A stretch of DNA of 5,329 nt, taken from assembly GCA_011620445.1 (NCBI GenBank), contig WOZB01000129.1, positions 1 to 5,329 of the forward strand, in the 5' to 3' direction. The first letter of the stretch is position 1. Every line of letters begins with the position of its first letter. This document shows, piece by piece, positions 1 through 5,258 of the stretch. The DNA is from Anaerolineaceae bacterium. GTDB taxonomy: Bacteria > Chloroflexota > Anaerolineae > Anaerolineales > Anaerolineaceae. Below the pieces are notes generated by a model. It saw only the letters and a list, made by a program, of their open reading frames with translations, ran no database searches and was not told the DNA's origin. The position numbers and the translations under genes were made by a program.

Positions 1-18
1 TTGAGTTGAGGCCATAGG

Positions 19-887
19 GTAGACGCAAAAGACGCTGTTCGGAGGATGCAAGATTACATTGCCGGCCATCTGATGGAGGAAATCTCCCTGGAAGACTTGG
101 CCAAAGCTTCCATGTATTCTGCCTGGCACGCCCACTGTTTATTTATGGACGCGCTGAAGATGGAGCCGGCAGACTATATCCGCAAGTTGCGGCTTTCAGC
201 TTCAGCGCTGGAACTAGGGGATTCCAAAGCGCGCATACTGGATATTGCCCTTTACTACGGCTTTAGCTTTGTTTACGGCTACCAACGTGCTTTCCTCAAG
301 GAATTTGGCTGCCACCCGGGTACTTACGCCAATTTTCCAATGCCGATTTACATTTTCTTTCCTTTTGGAGTGAAACCTCCAAAAAAAAAGGAAAAATACG
401 GAAACAAAGACAGTATTGTTCAACTCTTGCATAAACCGGAGCGTAAAGCTACCGTAAAACGAGCCACTAAGGCTGAAGATTACTATCAATAATGTGAGGA
501 AGTGGACTGCGAAATCTGAGGTTTGTTGGCAAGTATCAAATCCATCAATGGGGACCTTACGTCTACTGGCTTCCGGAAAACCTGATCAAACCCGGCACCT
601 CAAAGTACATCCAGGGGGTTGAGGTAAAACCATGTTACAACGCGCCCCTCCCCAAAGGGCTTGAAGCGACCACCATGCCCGAAAGCGATAACCTGCTTTT
701 CCAGGGCGAACCCTATGATGATTGTGACTTCGAAGAGGCCATCGGAGAGCTTTGGCGGGCGATTGAAAAATATGACCCCTCAAGGACGGGCCTGGAATGG
801 AACCCGAAGGCTCCCACGATCCAAATGGAGCCCCTGGGTCAGCGTGGTTACATGGAACTGCACCCCGTCCGCCCCCTCGGTAAATGA
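19..887 (+). pseudogene. Broken AraC-family regulator with GyrI-like effector-binding domain
   Basis: In its intact form this would be a cytoplasmic transcription regulator: an N-terminal AraC-type double helix-turn-helix joined to a GyrI-like small-molecule-binding domain. The first part reads in one frame from codon 19 (VDAKDAVRRMQDYI, then LEDLAKASMYSAWHA, YIRKLRLSASALEL and the second helix-turn-helix around 235-320). The reading stops at TAA 490-492, where relatives usually have Tyr (YYQ-stop-CEEVDCEI), and again at TGA 517-519, where Trp is expected. It then loses one base near 553-554. The rest continues in the third frame from 555 (WLPENLIKPGTSKY, YDDCDFEEAIGELW, GYMELHPVRPL) to TGA 885-887. 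No start codon lies between the in-frame TGA at 7-9 and ATG 46, yet conserved N-terminal residues precede ATG 46. GTA at 19-21 sits seven bases after TGAGG and may be a mutated start. A truncated DNA-binding fragment (46-492) could still be made. Sequencing error is possible but unlikely to cause all these lesions. Confidence 0.85.
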
Positions 888-915
888 AAGCGAGTCTAAA
901 CTAAAAAATTAACTC

Positions 916-957
916 AAAAGCCCTTTAAAAGCCGTCGTTGAGCTCTTCAAGGGTTTT
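916..957 (+). terminator. Possible weak terminator after the AraC pseudogene
   Basis: AAAA-G-CCCTT at 916-925 can pair with AAGGG-TTTT at 949-957, leaving one bulged G and a loop of about 23 bases. The 3' arm runs into TTTTCTGT. The long loop and short GC core make this a weak candidate. Its position, between the dead regulator and the promoter of the next gene, fits a terminator. Confidence 0.3.
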
Positions 958-1006
958 CTGTAAAAGGATTTTCCCATTCACGTTAATCTGTTGCAGTCCT
1001 CCCAGC

Positions 1007-1012
1007 TATAAT
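1007..1012 (+). promoter_or_regulatory. -10 box for the thioesterase/peptidase operon
   Basis: A perfect TATAAT lies 17 bases upstream of ATG 1030. The -35 position holds only a poor match (TTAATC at 983-988 with an 18-base spacer). Transcription would begin near 1019, giving a very short leader containing the AGGAG at 1020-1024. It also puts the TTG at 1015 upstream of the likely mRNA start, which supports the ATG at 1030. Confidence 0.5.
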
Positions 1013-1019
1013 ACTTGGC

Positions 1020-1024
1020 AGGAG
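1020..1024 (+). promoter_or_regulatory. Ribosome binding site fixing the thioesterase start
   Basis: AGGAG is spaced five bases from ATG 1030. It lies inside the longer reading that would begin at TTG 1015, so it argues for the shorter protein. Confidence 0.65.
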
Positions 1025-1029
1025 CAACT

Positions 1030-1491
1030 ATGACGAGCATAAAACCTTCTTACCCCAGCGAGTTTCGATTTTATCAACCCATCCAGGTGCGCTATGCCGA
1101 TCTGGATACCCTGCGCCACGTCAACAACGTGGCCATCATGGCTTATGTTGAACATGCCCGCACAGGTTACTACAAGGCCACCGGAATTTGGGATGGTGAA
1201 ATGCGCGATGGTTTCGGGATGGTGGTGGCTTCTGTCAAAATTGACTATCTGGTTTCCATCCAGTATGAAGATGAAGTGCGGGTGGGGGTCAAGATTGCCA
1301 GCCTTGGAACAAAGAGCCTGCGCTTTGCATTCTCGGTTGAGTCCGCGGATGGCGCCACTCAATATGCCCGCGGCGAAGTGGTGATGGTGGCATTTGATCA
1401 TGAAGCCGGCCGTTCCCGCGAAGTGCCTGAAGCCTGGCGCCGCAGCCTGGCGGCTTATGAAAATGATGAGGAACTGTTGAAAAATGCCTAA
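1030..1491 (+). CDS. Hotdog-fold acyl-CoA thioesterase (4HBT / YbgC-FadM-like)
   Basis: Likely hydrolyses acyl-CoA thioesters to free acid and CoA in the cytoplasm; the substrate cannot be told from sequence. The 153-residue length is that of a single hotdog domain. The signature is near the N-terminus: VRYADLDTLRHVNN at residues 20-33, with D24 in the place of the catalytic Asp of YbgC/4HBT enzymes, followed by the helix with Y39, E41 and R44 (AYVEHAR). The central strands GMVVASVKIDYL (63-74) and GEVVMVAFD (115-123) complete the fold. ATG 1030 was chosen because AGGAG precedes it at good spacing and a TATAAT box lies just upstream. The last eight bases overlap the start of the M42 peptidase gene, so the two are probably translationally coupled. 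Family assignment is firm. A role in fatty-acid or aromatic acyl-CoA turnover is inference only. These enzymes usually act as dimers or tetramers. Confidence 0.88.
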   Translation: MTSIKPSYPSEFRFYQPIQVRYADLDTLRHVNNVAIMAYVEHARTGYYKATGIWDGEMRDGFGMVVASVKIDYLVSIQYEDEVRVGVKIASLGTKSLRFAFSVESADGATQYARGEVVMVAFDHEAGRSREVPEAWRRSLAAYENDEELLKNA

Positions 1492-2545
1492 ATCCGATAA
1501 GTTGCCCGAGATTGATTATCCGTTCCAGGAAGCATTTTTGTTGGATTTGCTCAAAGTCCCCAGCCCAACCGGGCACGCCGAACAGGCCATCAAGATGCTT
1601 GAAGAGACGCTGAAAGCCTTCCCCGAGGTCAAAACCTCCCGATCGCGCAAAGGCGCTCTGCTGGCTGTCCTCCCAGGAAAGAAGCACGAACTCAGGCGCG
1701 GCCTGACTGCCCATGTGGACACCCTTGGCGGCATGGTCAAACAGGTCAAGTCCAATGGCCGGCTGGAACTGACCAATATCGGGGGCTGGGCACCTTCAAG
1801 CGTGGAAGCCGAAGGCTGTACCATCTTCACGCGTTCGGGCAGTACCTTTCGCGGCTCCTATCTGCCGATAAAGGCCTCTATGCACGTCTACGGTCAGGCC
1901 GCCCGCGATGAGGTGCACAAGTACGATAATATGGAAGTTCGGCTTGATGAAAGGGTCACCAACGAAGAGGAAACCCGCAAGTTGGGCATTGACGTGGGTG
2001 ATTATGTAGCTTTTGACCCCCGCTCTGAGGTCGTCAACGGTTTTGTGCGCTCGCGCCACCTGGATGACAAAGCTTGTGTAGCCAACATCGTTTCTGCCAT
2101 CAAGACTCTGCACGATGCCGGGCTGCAGCCCTCGAGTGACACCTTTATCCTGTTCTCCAACTACGAAGAGACCGGGTTTGGCGGCACCTCAGATGTGCCC
2201 GATTCAATTGAGGAGTTTGTAGCGGTTGACATGGCTGCGATTGGGGAAGGTCAGGCATCGGATGAGTACCATGCCACTATTTGCGTCAAAGACGGCAGCG
2301 GTCCCTACCATCATGGGCTCAGCAATAAACTTCGCGCCCTTGCAGAAAAGCATCAACTCCCGCATAAAGTAGATATTTATGTCAACTATGGTTCGGATGC
2401 CAAAGCTTACTGGCAAGGCGGCGGCAGCGCGGCTATTGCCCTGATCGGCCCGGGGGTGGATTCTTCCCATCACTACGAACGCGTGCACAAAGACGGCATG
2501 TTGGCCGCCACCCAATGGATTGTGGCTTATCTCTTGGAAGAATGA
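1484..2545 (+). CDS. M42-family metallo-aminopeptidase (TET / FrvX-like)
   Basis: A cytoplasmic, probably dizinc or dicobalt, aminopeptidase that removes N-terminal residues from short peptides. Family members assemble into dodecameric tetrahedral particles. The 353 residues match the usual family length. The metal and catalytic residues can be placed in order: H77 with D79 (GLTAHVDTLGG), the bridging Asp in HLDDKA (194-195), the acid pair E228-E229 (NYEETGFGG) with the catalytic base and a metal ligand, D249 (VAVDMAAIG) and H335 (HHYERVH). The segment between about residues 85 and 180 corresponds to the inserted oligomerisation/lid domain. PSPTGHAEQA near residue 26 is the typical N-terminal motif. 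There is no signal peptide. It overlaps the upstream thioesterase by eight bases, with GAGGA at 1468-1472 as its ribosome binding site. M42 subfamilies differ in specificity (Glu, Leu, Lys and others), and I cannot assign one here. Some relatives are annotated as endoglucanase or glucanase by historical error. Confidence 0.92.
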   Translation: MPKSDKLPEIDYPFQEAFLLDLLKVPSPTGHAEQAIKMLEETLKAFPEVKTSRSRKGALLAVLPGKKHELRRGLTAHVDTLGGMVKQVKSNGRLELTNIGGWAPSSVEAEGCTIFTRSGSTFRGSYLPIKASMHVYGQAARDEVHKYDNMEVRLDERVTNEEETRKLGIDVGDYVAFDPRSEVVNGFVRSRHLDDKACVANIVSAIKTLHDAGLQPSSDTFILFSNYEETGFGGTSDVPDSIEEFVAVDMAAIGEGQASDEYHATICVKDGSGPYHHGLSNKLRALAEKHQLPHKVDIYVNYGSDAKAYWQGGGSAAIALIGPGVDSSHHYERVHKDGMLAATQWIVAYLLEE

Positions 2546-2588
2546 GTTATTAGGTTTTTGGTCTTCCTCTCAGGGCTTCTAAAAGACA

Positions 2589-2617
2589 TTGACAACTGAT
2601 AACAAATTAGTTATCAT
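2589..2617 (+). promoter_or_regulatory. Near-consensus promoter of the toxin-antitoxin operon
   Basis: TTGACA at 2589-2594 matches the -35 consensus exactly. After a 17-base spacer, TATCAT at 2612-2617 matches five of six bases of the -10 box. Transcription should start near 2624, only about 13 bases ahead of the preferred toxin ATG at 2637. The start codon proposed by the longest reading (TTG 2589) is the -35 box itself and so is not a credible start. Confidence 0.75.
2597..2616 (+). promoter_or_regulatory. Operator palindrome within the toxin-antitoxin promoter
   Basis: TGATAACAAATTAGTTATCA is a 20-base inverted repeat with only one mismatched pair (A2604/A2609). Its arms are TGATAAC and GTTATCA around a central AATT. 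It fills the spacer and overlaps nearly all of the -10 box. This is the arrangement expected for a dimeric helix-turn-helix antitoxin repressing its own operon. The repressor assignment is inferred from position. Confidence 0.7.
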
Positions 2618-2636
2618 AAACCAGGTTGAGATGCCG

Positions 2637-3014
2637 ATGTTTGAGATCATCTTTTATCAGGACGTAAAAGGTAATAGTGAAGTTGTGTCCTACCTTGATG
2701 AGTTGAAGCAAAGATCGCTGACAAGCAAGACAGATCGGATCAAACGGCAAAAGATACTGACTTACATCCAGGCATTAGCTACCTATGGCACAAGAATTGG
2801 TTTGCCATATGTGAAGCACCTTGAAAACGATTTATGGGAATTGAGGCCACTTTCAGATCGGATATTTTTCTTTGTATGGACTGGTGGAAGATTCGTTCTA
2901 CTTCACCACTTCGTGAAGAAAAACCAGAAGACACCAATAAATGAAATCAAGAGAGCTCACAAAGAAATTGAAGATTTTATAGTAAGGAATGAGCAAAATG
3001 GCAAAAAAAGTTAA
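2637..3014 (+). CDS. Type II toxin, RelE/HigB-like (phage Gp49-like family)
   Basis: Predicted ribosome-dependent mRNA interferase of the RelE superfamily that slows translation when freed from its antitoxin. From ATG 2637 it has 125 residues, a normal length. Family landmarks are MFEIIFYQDVKGNSEVVSYLDEL (1-23), YGTRIGLPYVKHLEN (50-64), WELRP (67-71), DRIFFFVW (74-81) and LLHHFVKKNQKTP (89-101). The basic and His residues of the last block lie where RelE-fold toxins keep catalytic residues. ATG 2631 is an alternative start giving two more residues. I prefer 2637 because MFEIIFY is the usual family beginning and GGTTGAG lies six bases ahead. The gene precedes its antitoxin, the order typical of higBA, and overlaps it by 17 bases. 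It is visibly richer in A/T codons than the peptidase upstream, which suggests acquisition by transfer. Activity is inferred from family membership. Confidence 0.88.
   Translation: MFEIIFYQDVKGNSEVVSYLDELKQRSLTSKTDRIKRQKILTYIQALATYGTRIGLPYVKHLENDLWELRPLSDRIFFFVWTGGRFVLLHHFVKKNQKTPINEIKRAHKEIEDFIVRNEQNGKKS
2984..2988 (+). promoter_or_regulatory. Ribosome binding site for the antitoxin
   Basis: AAGGA lies nine bases before ATG 2998 and abuts ATG 2989. This favours the second ATG as the antitoxin start. The site lies inside the toxin coding sequence. Confidence 0.5.
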
Positions 3015-3303
3015 TACATTTAGAGAATATCTCAACGATGAAGAACGCGTAAGCCCCGAGGAACGCGCTCTGATCGAATTTGATGTGGAACTGATTGGAA
3101 AGTTAATCGAAGCACGAGAGGCAAAAGGTTTTTCACAACGCGAACTGGCTGAGCTTAGTGGAATAAAACAACCTGCAATTGCACGCATCGAAAGCCTCAA
3201 ATCAAAACCGCAGATCGACACTTTAGTAAAAGTCTTACGGCCTTTGGGTTACAAGCTCACAATTACCCCAATTCAAGAGAGGCCCGCCCGATCGCATAAA
3301 TAA
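2998..3303 (+). CDS. XRE-family helix-turn-helix antitoxin
   Basis: Expected to bind and neutralise the toxin encoded just upstream, and to repress the operon through the palindrome at 2597-2616. The 101-residue protein has an acidic, probably flexible N-terminal part (FREYLNDEERVSPEERA, 8-24). A Cro/C1-type helix-turn-helix follows, in which FSQRELAELSGIKQPAIARIE (about 45-65) forms the two DNA-reading helices. The tail LVKVLRPLGYKLTITPI (76-92) is the strand often seen at the end of HigA-like antitoxins. ATG 2989 would add three residues, but its spacing to AAGGA is zero. The first 17 bases overlap the toxin gene, so translation is probably coupled. The pairing with this toxin family is common among bacteria. 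Which part of the protein contacts the toxin cannot be judged from sequence. Confidence 0.88.
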   Translation: MAKKVNTFREYLNDEERVSPEERALIEFDVELIGKLIEAREAKGFSQRELAELSGIKQPAIARIESLKSKPQIDTLVKVLRPLGYKLTITPIQERPARSHK

Positions 3304-3322
3304 AAAAGTTTAACCTGGTTAA
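3302..3322 (-). terminator. Weak intrinsic terminator of the ychF-HD operon
   Basis: On the minus strand the sequence TTAAC-CAG-GTTAA (3322-3310) can fold into a short hairpin. It is followed two bases later by TTTTTT (3307-3302). The stem is short and A/T-rich, so the prediction is modest. It lies just past the stop codon of the HD-domain gene and touches the stop codon of the convergent antitoxin gene at 3301-3303. Confidence 0.4.
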
Positions 3323-3331
3323 TTCCTTAAA

Positions 3332-3913
3332 TTAGTGATTATCAGTCGATTCGAGTGAACCTTCCAAACCCAAATCCGGGGCTATGGCGCGCATGGCCTG
3401 GATGACGTTGCCAACGTGTTCCCAAAGTTCAACCCCAAGTTCACGGGCGCCTTCTTCCATCAGAATGCGGTTTGTGCCGGCGGCAAAAGCTCTGTCTTTC
3501 CATTTTTTCTTCACGGAGGAGGCTTCAAGGTCGTAGAGCGATTTGGAAGGCCGCACCAGGGCAACAGCCGTGATCATCCCGGTGATTTCATCACAGGCAA
3601 ACAAGGCCTTCTGGAAAAGCGTGGTGCGGGGGTACTCAGAATGGTCGCCATGGCTGGCGATCGCGCCCAGCACGTCCTCGGGAAGGCCCTTCTGGCGCAG
3701 TAAATCAATGCCTTCCAAAGGATGGGTTTCTGCGGTGGGGTGCATTTCCCAATCGTAATCGTGCAGCAAGCCTGCCAGACCCCATTTTTCCTCATCCTCC
3801 CCAAAATGCCGGGCATACCAGCGCATGGCGGCTTCAACACTCAACATGTGTCTGACCAGCCCTTCATTTTTGACATGGGTTCTTACAAAAGCCAATGCTT
3901 CCTGACGGTTCAT
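3332..3913 (-). CDS. HD-domain (HDIG) metal-dependent phosphohydrolase
   Basis: A cytoplasmic HD-superfamily protein of 193 residues that probably hydrolyses a phosphoester or nucleotide using a bound metal; the substrate is unknown. The metal-binding pattern is complete: H22 (VRHMLSVEAAM), the H51-D52 doublet in GLLHDYDWE, further His residues at 64, 88 and 91 (THPLEG, ASHGDHSEYP), and the closing D108 (ALFACDEITG). The segment ALVRPSKSLYDLEASSVKKKWKD (118-140) is characteristic of this widespread uncharacterised HDIG family. Its C-terminal helices include a repeat-free ELWEHVGNVIQAMRAIAP stretch. The start ATG (3913-3911 on the minus strand) is preceded by GAGG at six-base spacing. It follows ychF by 14 bases on the same strand and is presumably transcribed with it. 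I do not assign it to YqeK, whose motifs differ. Confidence 0.85.
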   Translation of the reverse strand: MNRQEALAFVRTHVKNEGLVRHMLSVEAAMRWYARHFGEDEEKWGLAGLLHDYDWEMHPTAETHPLEGIDLLRQKGLPEDVLGAIASHGDHSEYPRTTLFQKALFACDEITGMITAVALVRPSKSLYDLEASSVKKKWKDRAFAAGTNRILMEEGARELGVELWEHVGNVIQAMRAIAPDLGLEGSLESTDNH

Positions 3914-3927
3914 GGTCTGCCTCAGTC

Positions 3928-5001
3928 TTATTTGAGATTGAACAGGATTTCGAGCGTGTCCCCATCCTGAATGACGTACTCTTTGCCCTCAACGCGCAGG
4001 CGGCCCTTAGCGCGGGCTTCGGCAGTGCCGTGATAGGCAATCATATCTGGATAACTGATCACTTCAGCCCGGATAAAGCCCTTTTCAAAATCAGAATGGA
4101 TCACCCCGGCAGCCTCTGGGGCTTTGGCGCCCCGGCGCACCGTCCAGGCGTGCACTTCTTTTTCGCTGGCCGTAAAGAAAGACTGCAGGCCTAATAAGTC
4201 GTAAGAAAGCTTGATCAGCCGGCTCATGCTTAGCTCTTTGAGGCCGTATTCCTCCATAAACATGGCGGCGTCCTCGGGCGGTAAAGCGGCAATATCCATT
4301 TCCAGTTTGGCCGGCACACTGACCACTTCAGTGTGTGGATGGGGCGTTTGATACGCTATCGGTTGCTGGTCTTCGGACTGGTTGAACACCACGATTTGCG
4401 GTTTGCGGCTGAGAAAACCAAAACTGGAAAGTGTTCTGTCTTCTTCAGCCGTAAATTTGTAGTGACGTAAGGGTTTGTCATCAGCCAAGACGGCATGTAG
4501 TTTTTCAAAGATGTCAATCTCGGCTTGGATTTGTTCTCTTGGGCGGGTTACCCCTCGGCGGTGTTCATCGGCGAGTTTTTCAAGACGGCGCTCCACCATG
4601 ATGAGGTCGTTCAGGATGAATTCCGTATCCATGGTTTGGATGTCGCGCACGGGGTCGATGGTGGTGGCTTGATGCGGCACGGTCGGGTTGTCGAACTGGC
4701 GGACCACATGAATATAACCGTCCATCTGGGCTAATTGGTTCACCAGTGCACCTTGCAGCCCTTGCTTGCCCGCGGAACCATCCAGGCCGGCTATATCCGC
4801 ATAGGTGACCTTGGTGCGCACAATTTTCTTGGGGTTATAGATGCCAATCAGTTCATCCACGCGTGGGTCGGGCACATCCACCACCTCGGTATGCACCTCC
4901 ATTTTGCCGCTGGACATTCCCAGGGCAATATTTGACCCCGTGATGGCTTTAAAGAGAGTTGTTTTCCCTGATTGCGGCAGACCAATAATTCCTAACTGCA
5001 T
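3928..5001 (-). CDS. ychF: YchF/OLA1-family P-loop NTPase
   Basis: A ribosome-associated NTPase of the Obg-related YchF/OLA1 family, whose members often prefer ATP to GTP. It has 357 residues, close to the usual 360-365. The N-terminal G domain shows the P-loop GLPQSGKTTLFKAITG (7-22), the G3 motif DIAGL (69-73) and, in place of NKxD, NQSE (207-210); this NxxE form is the family's hallmark of relaxed nucleotide choice. A coiled-coil insertion lies around residues 125-175 (LIMVERRLEKLADE). The C-terminal TGS-like domain begins near residue 273 (SFFTASEKEVHAW) and contains AAGVIHSDFEKGFIRAEVI (297-315). A reading from 5061 would add 20 residues. I start at 5001 because MQLGIIGLPQ is the family N-terminus, AGGAG sits five bases ahead, and a TATAAT box lies inside the added segment. 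It heads the operon with the HD-domain gene. Confidence 0.95.
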   Translation of the reverse strand: MQLGIIGLPQSGKTTLFKAITGSNIALGMSSGKMEVHTEVVDVPDPRVDELIGIYNPKKIVRTKVTYADIAGLDGSAGKQGLQGALVNQLAQMDGYIHVVRQFDNPTVPHQATTIDPVRDIQTMDTEFILNDLIMVERRLEKLADEHRRGVTRPREQIQAEIDIFEKLHAVLADDKPLRHYKFTAEEDRTLSSFGFLSRKPQIVVFNQSEDQQPIAYQTPHPHTEVVSVPAKLEMDIAALPPEDAAMFMEEYGLKELSMSRLIKLSYDLLGLQSFFTASEKEVHAWTVRRGAKAPEAAGVIHSDFEKGFIRAEVISYPDMIAYHGTAEARAKGRLRVEGKEYVIQDGDTLEILFNLK

Positions 5002-5006
5002 ACTGA

Positions 5007-5011
5007 CTCCT
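5007..5011 (-). promoter_or_regulatory. Ribosome binding site fixing the ychF start
   Basis: On the minus strand AGGAG stands five bases ahead of the ATG at 5001-4999. It excludes the longer reading from 5061. Confidence 0.7.
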
Positions 5012-5046
5012 AAACTGTCGCCTGATTTCAAGACTAATTTAGGCTG

Positions 5047-5052
5047 ATTATA
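5047..5052 (-). promoter_or_regulatory. -10 box of the ychF promoter
   Basis: The minus strand reads GGGATATAATCAG, a perfect TATAAT at 5052-5047, about 46 bases upstream of the ychF ATG. The -35 position has no good match (AAATCA at 5075-5070 with a 17-base spacer). Transcription would begin near 5040. Confidence 0.5.
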
Positions 5053-5101
5053 TCCCACCAAGAGGCTGCTGATTTGCCTTCTCTCCTTGGAGGATTAGAA
5101 A

Positions 5102-5152
5102 ATGACTTGGAAAAGACGTTTGGTGATGAAGGTGCCTGAGATCCTTAGATAA
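5102..5152 (+). CDS. Possible 16-residue basic small ORF
   Basis: MTWKRRLVMKVPEILR is encoded from ATG 5102 to TAA 5150-5152. A strong Shine-Dalgarno sequence, TTGGAGG at 5087-5093, lies eight bases ahead. The peptide is basic and mildly amphipathic. I recognise no family and see no convincing promoter on this strand upstream of it. It lies in the divergent region between ychF and the tRNA gene, before the direct repeats. A chance combination of ribosome binding site and short reading frame is quite possible. Confidence 0.2.
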   Translation: MTWKRRLVMKVPEILR

Positions 5153-5157
5153 GCCGT

Positions 5158-5214
5158 CAGACGGGGCAACAGCAGACGAGGCAATTCACAGACGAGGCAA
5201 CACAGACGAGGCAA
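5158..5214 (+). repeat. Four direct copies of CAGACGRGGCAA
   Basis: Twelve-base copies lie at 5158-5169 (CAGACGGGGCAA) and at 5173-5184, 5189-5200 and 5203-5214 (all CAGACGAGGCAA). Start-to-start steps are 15, 16 and 14 bases, with unrelated 2-4 base spacers. The cluster ends four bases before the -35 box of the tRNA-Leu promoter. Spacers this short rule out CRISPR. It may be a bank of protein-binding sites or a decaying simple repeat; sequence alone does not decide. Confidence 0.85.
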
Positions 5215-5218
5215 GTGC

Positions 5219-5246
5219 TTGACCGCGGTGCTCCTTGTGGTAAGAT
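5219..5246 (+). promoter_or_regulatory. Promoter of tRNA-Leu
   Basis: TTGACC at 5219-5224 matches five of six bases of the -35 box. After 16 bases comes TAAGAT at 5241-5246 (four of six), preceded by TGG to make an extended -10 (TGGTAAGAT). Transcription would begin near 5253, leaving a leader of about six bases before the mature tRNA. Confidence 0.65.
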
Positions 5247-5258
5247 TATTTTCCACTC

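Noticed and set aside
214..489. Minus-strand 91-codon reading frame opposite the AraC gene
   Set aside because: It is antisense to a recognisable helix-turn-helix domain, resembles no family and is explained as a shadow.
490..519. Reassignment of TAA and TGA as Tyr and Trp codons in the AraC gene
   Set aside because: Intact genes in the window end normally in TAA (thioesterase, HD protein) and TGA (M42 peptidase), and the same gene also carries a frameshift, so decay explains it better.
1015..1029. TTG start giving a five-residue longer thioesterase
   Set aside because: It has no ribosome binding site, overlaps the likely transcript start, and contains the AGGAG that serves ATG 1030.
1289..1830. 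Minus-strand readings opposite the thioesterase and peptidase
   Set aside because: Both overlap strongly supported plus-strand genes with complete catalytic motifs and show no domain of their own.
2546..2588. Terminator between the M42 peptidase and the toxin-antitoxin promoter
   Set aside because: T-rich runs are present but I could find no stable hairpin ahead of them.
2589..2636. TTG start adding 16 residues to the toxin
   Set aside because: This segment is the -35 box, operator and -10 box, and the added residues do not resemble the family N-terminus.
5002..5061. Twenty-residue N-terminal extension of YchF
   Set aside because: The extension contains the -10 box and the AGGAG of the internal ATG, and lies before the conserved MQLGIIGLP start.
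5158..5214. CRISPR array
   Set aside because: The repeats are only 12 bases with 2-4 base spacers, and no cas gene is present.
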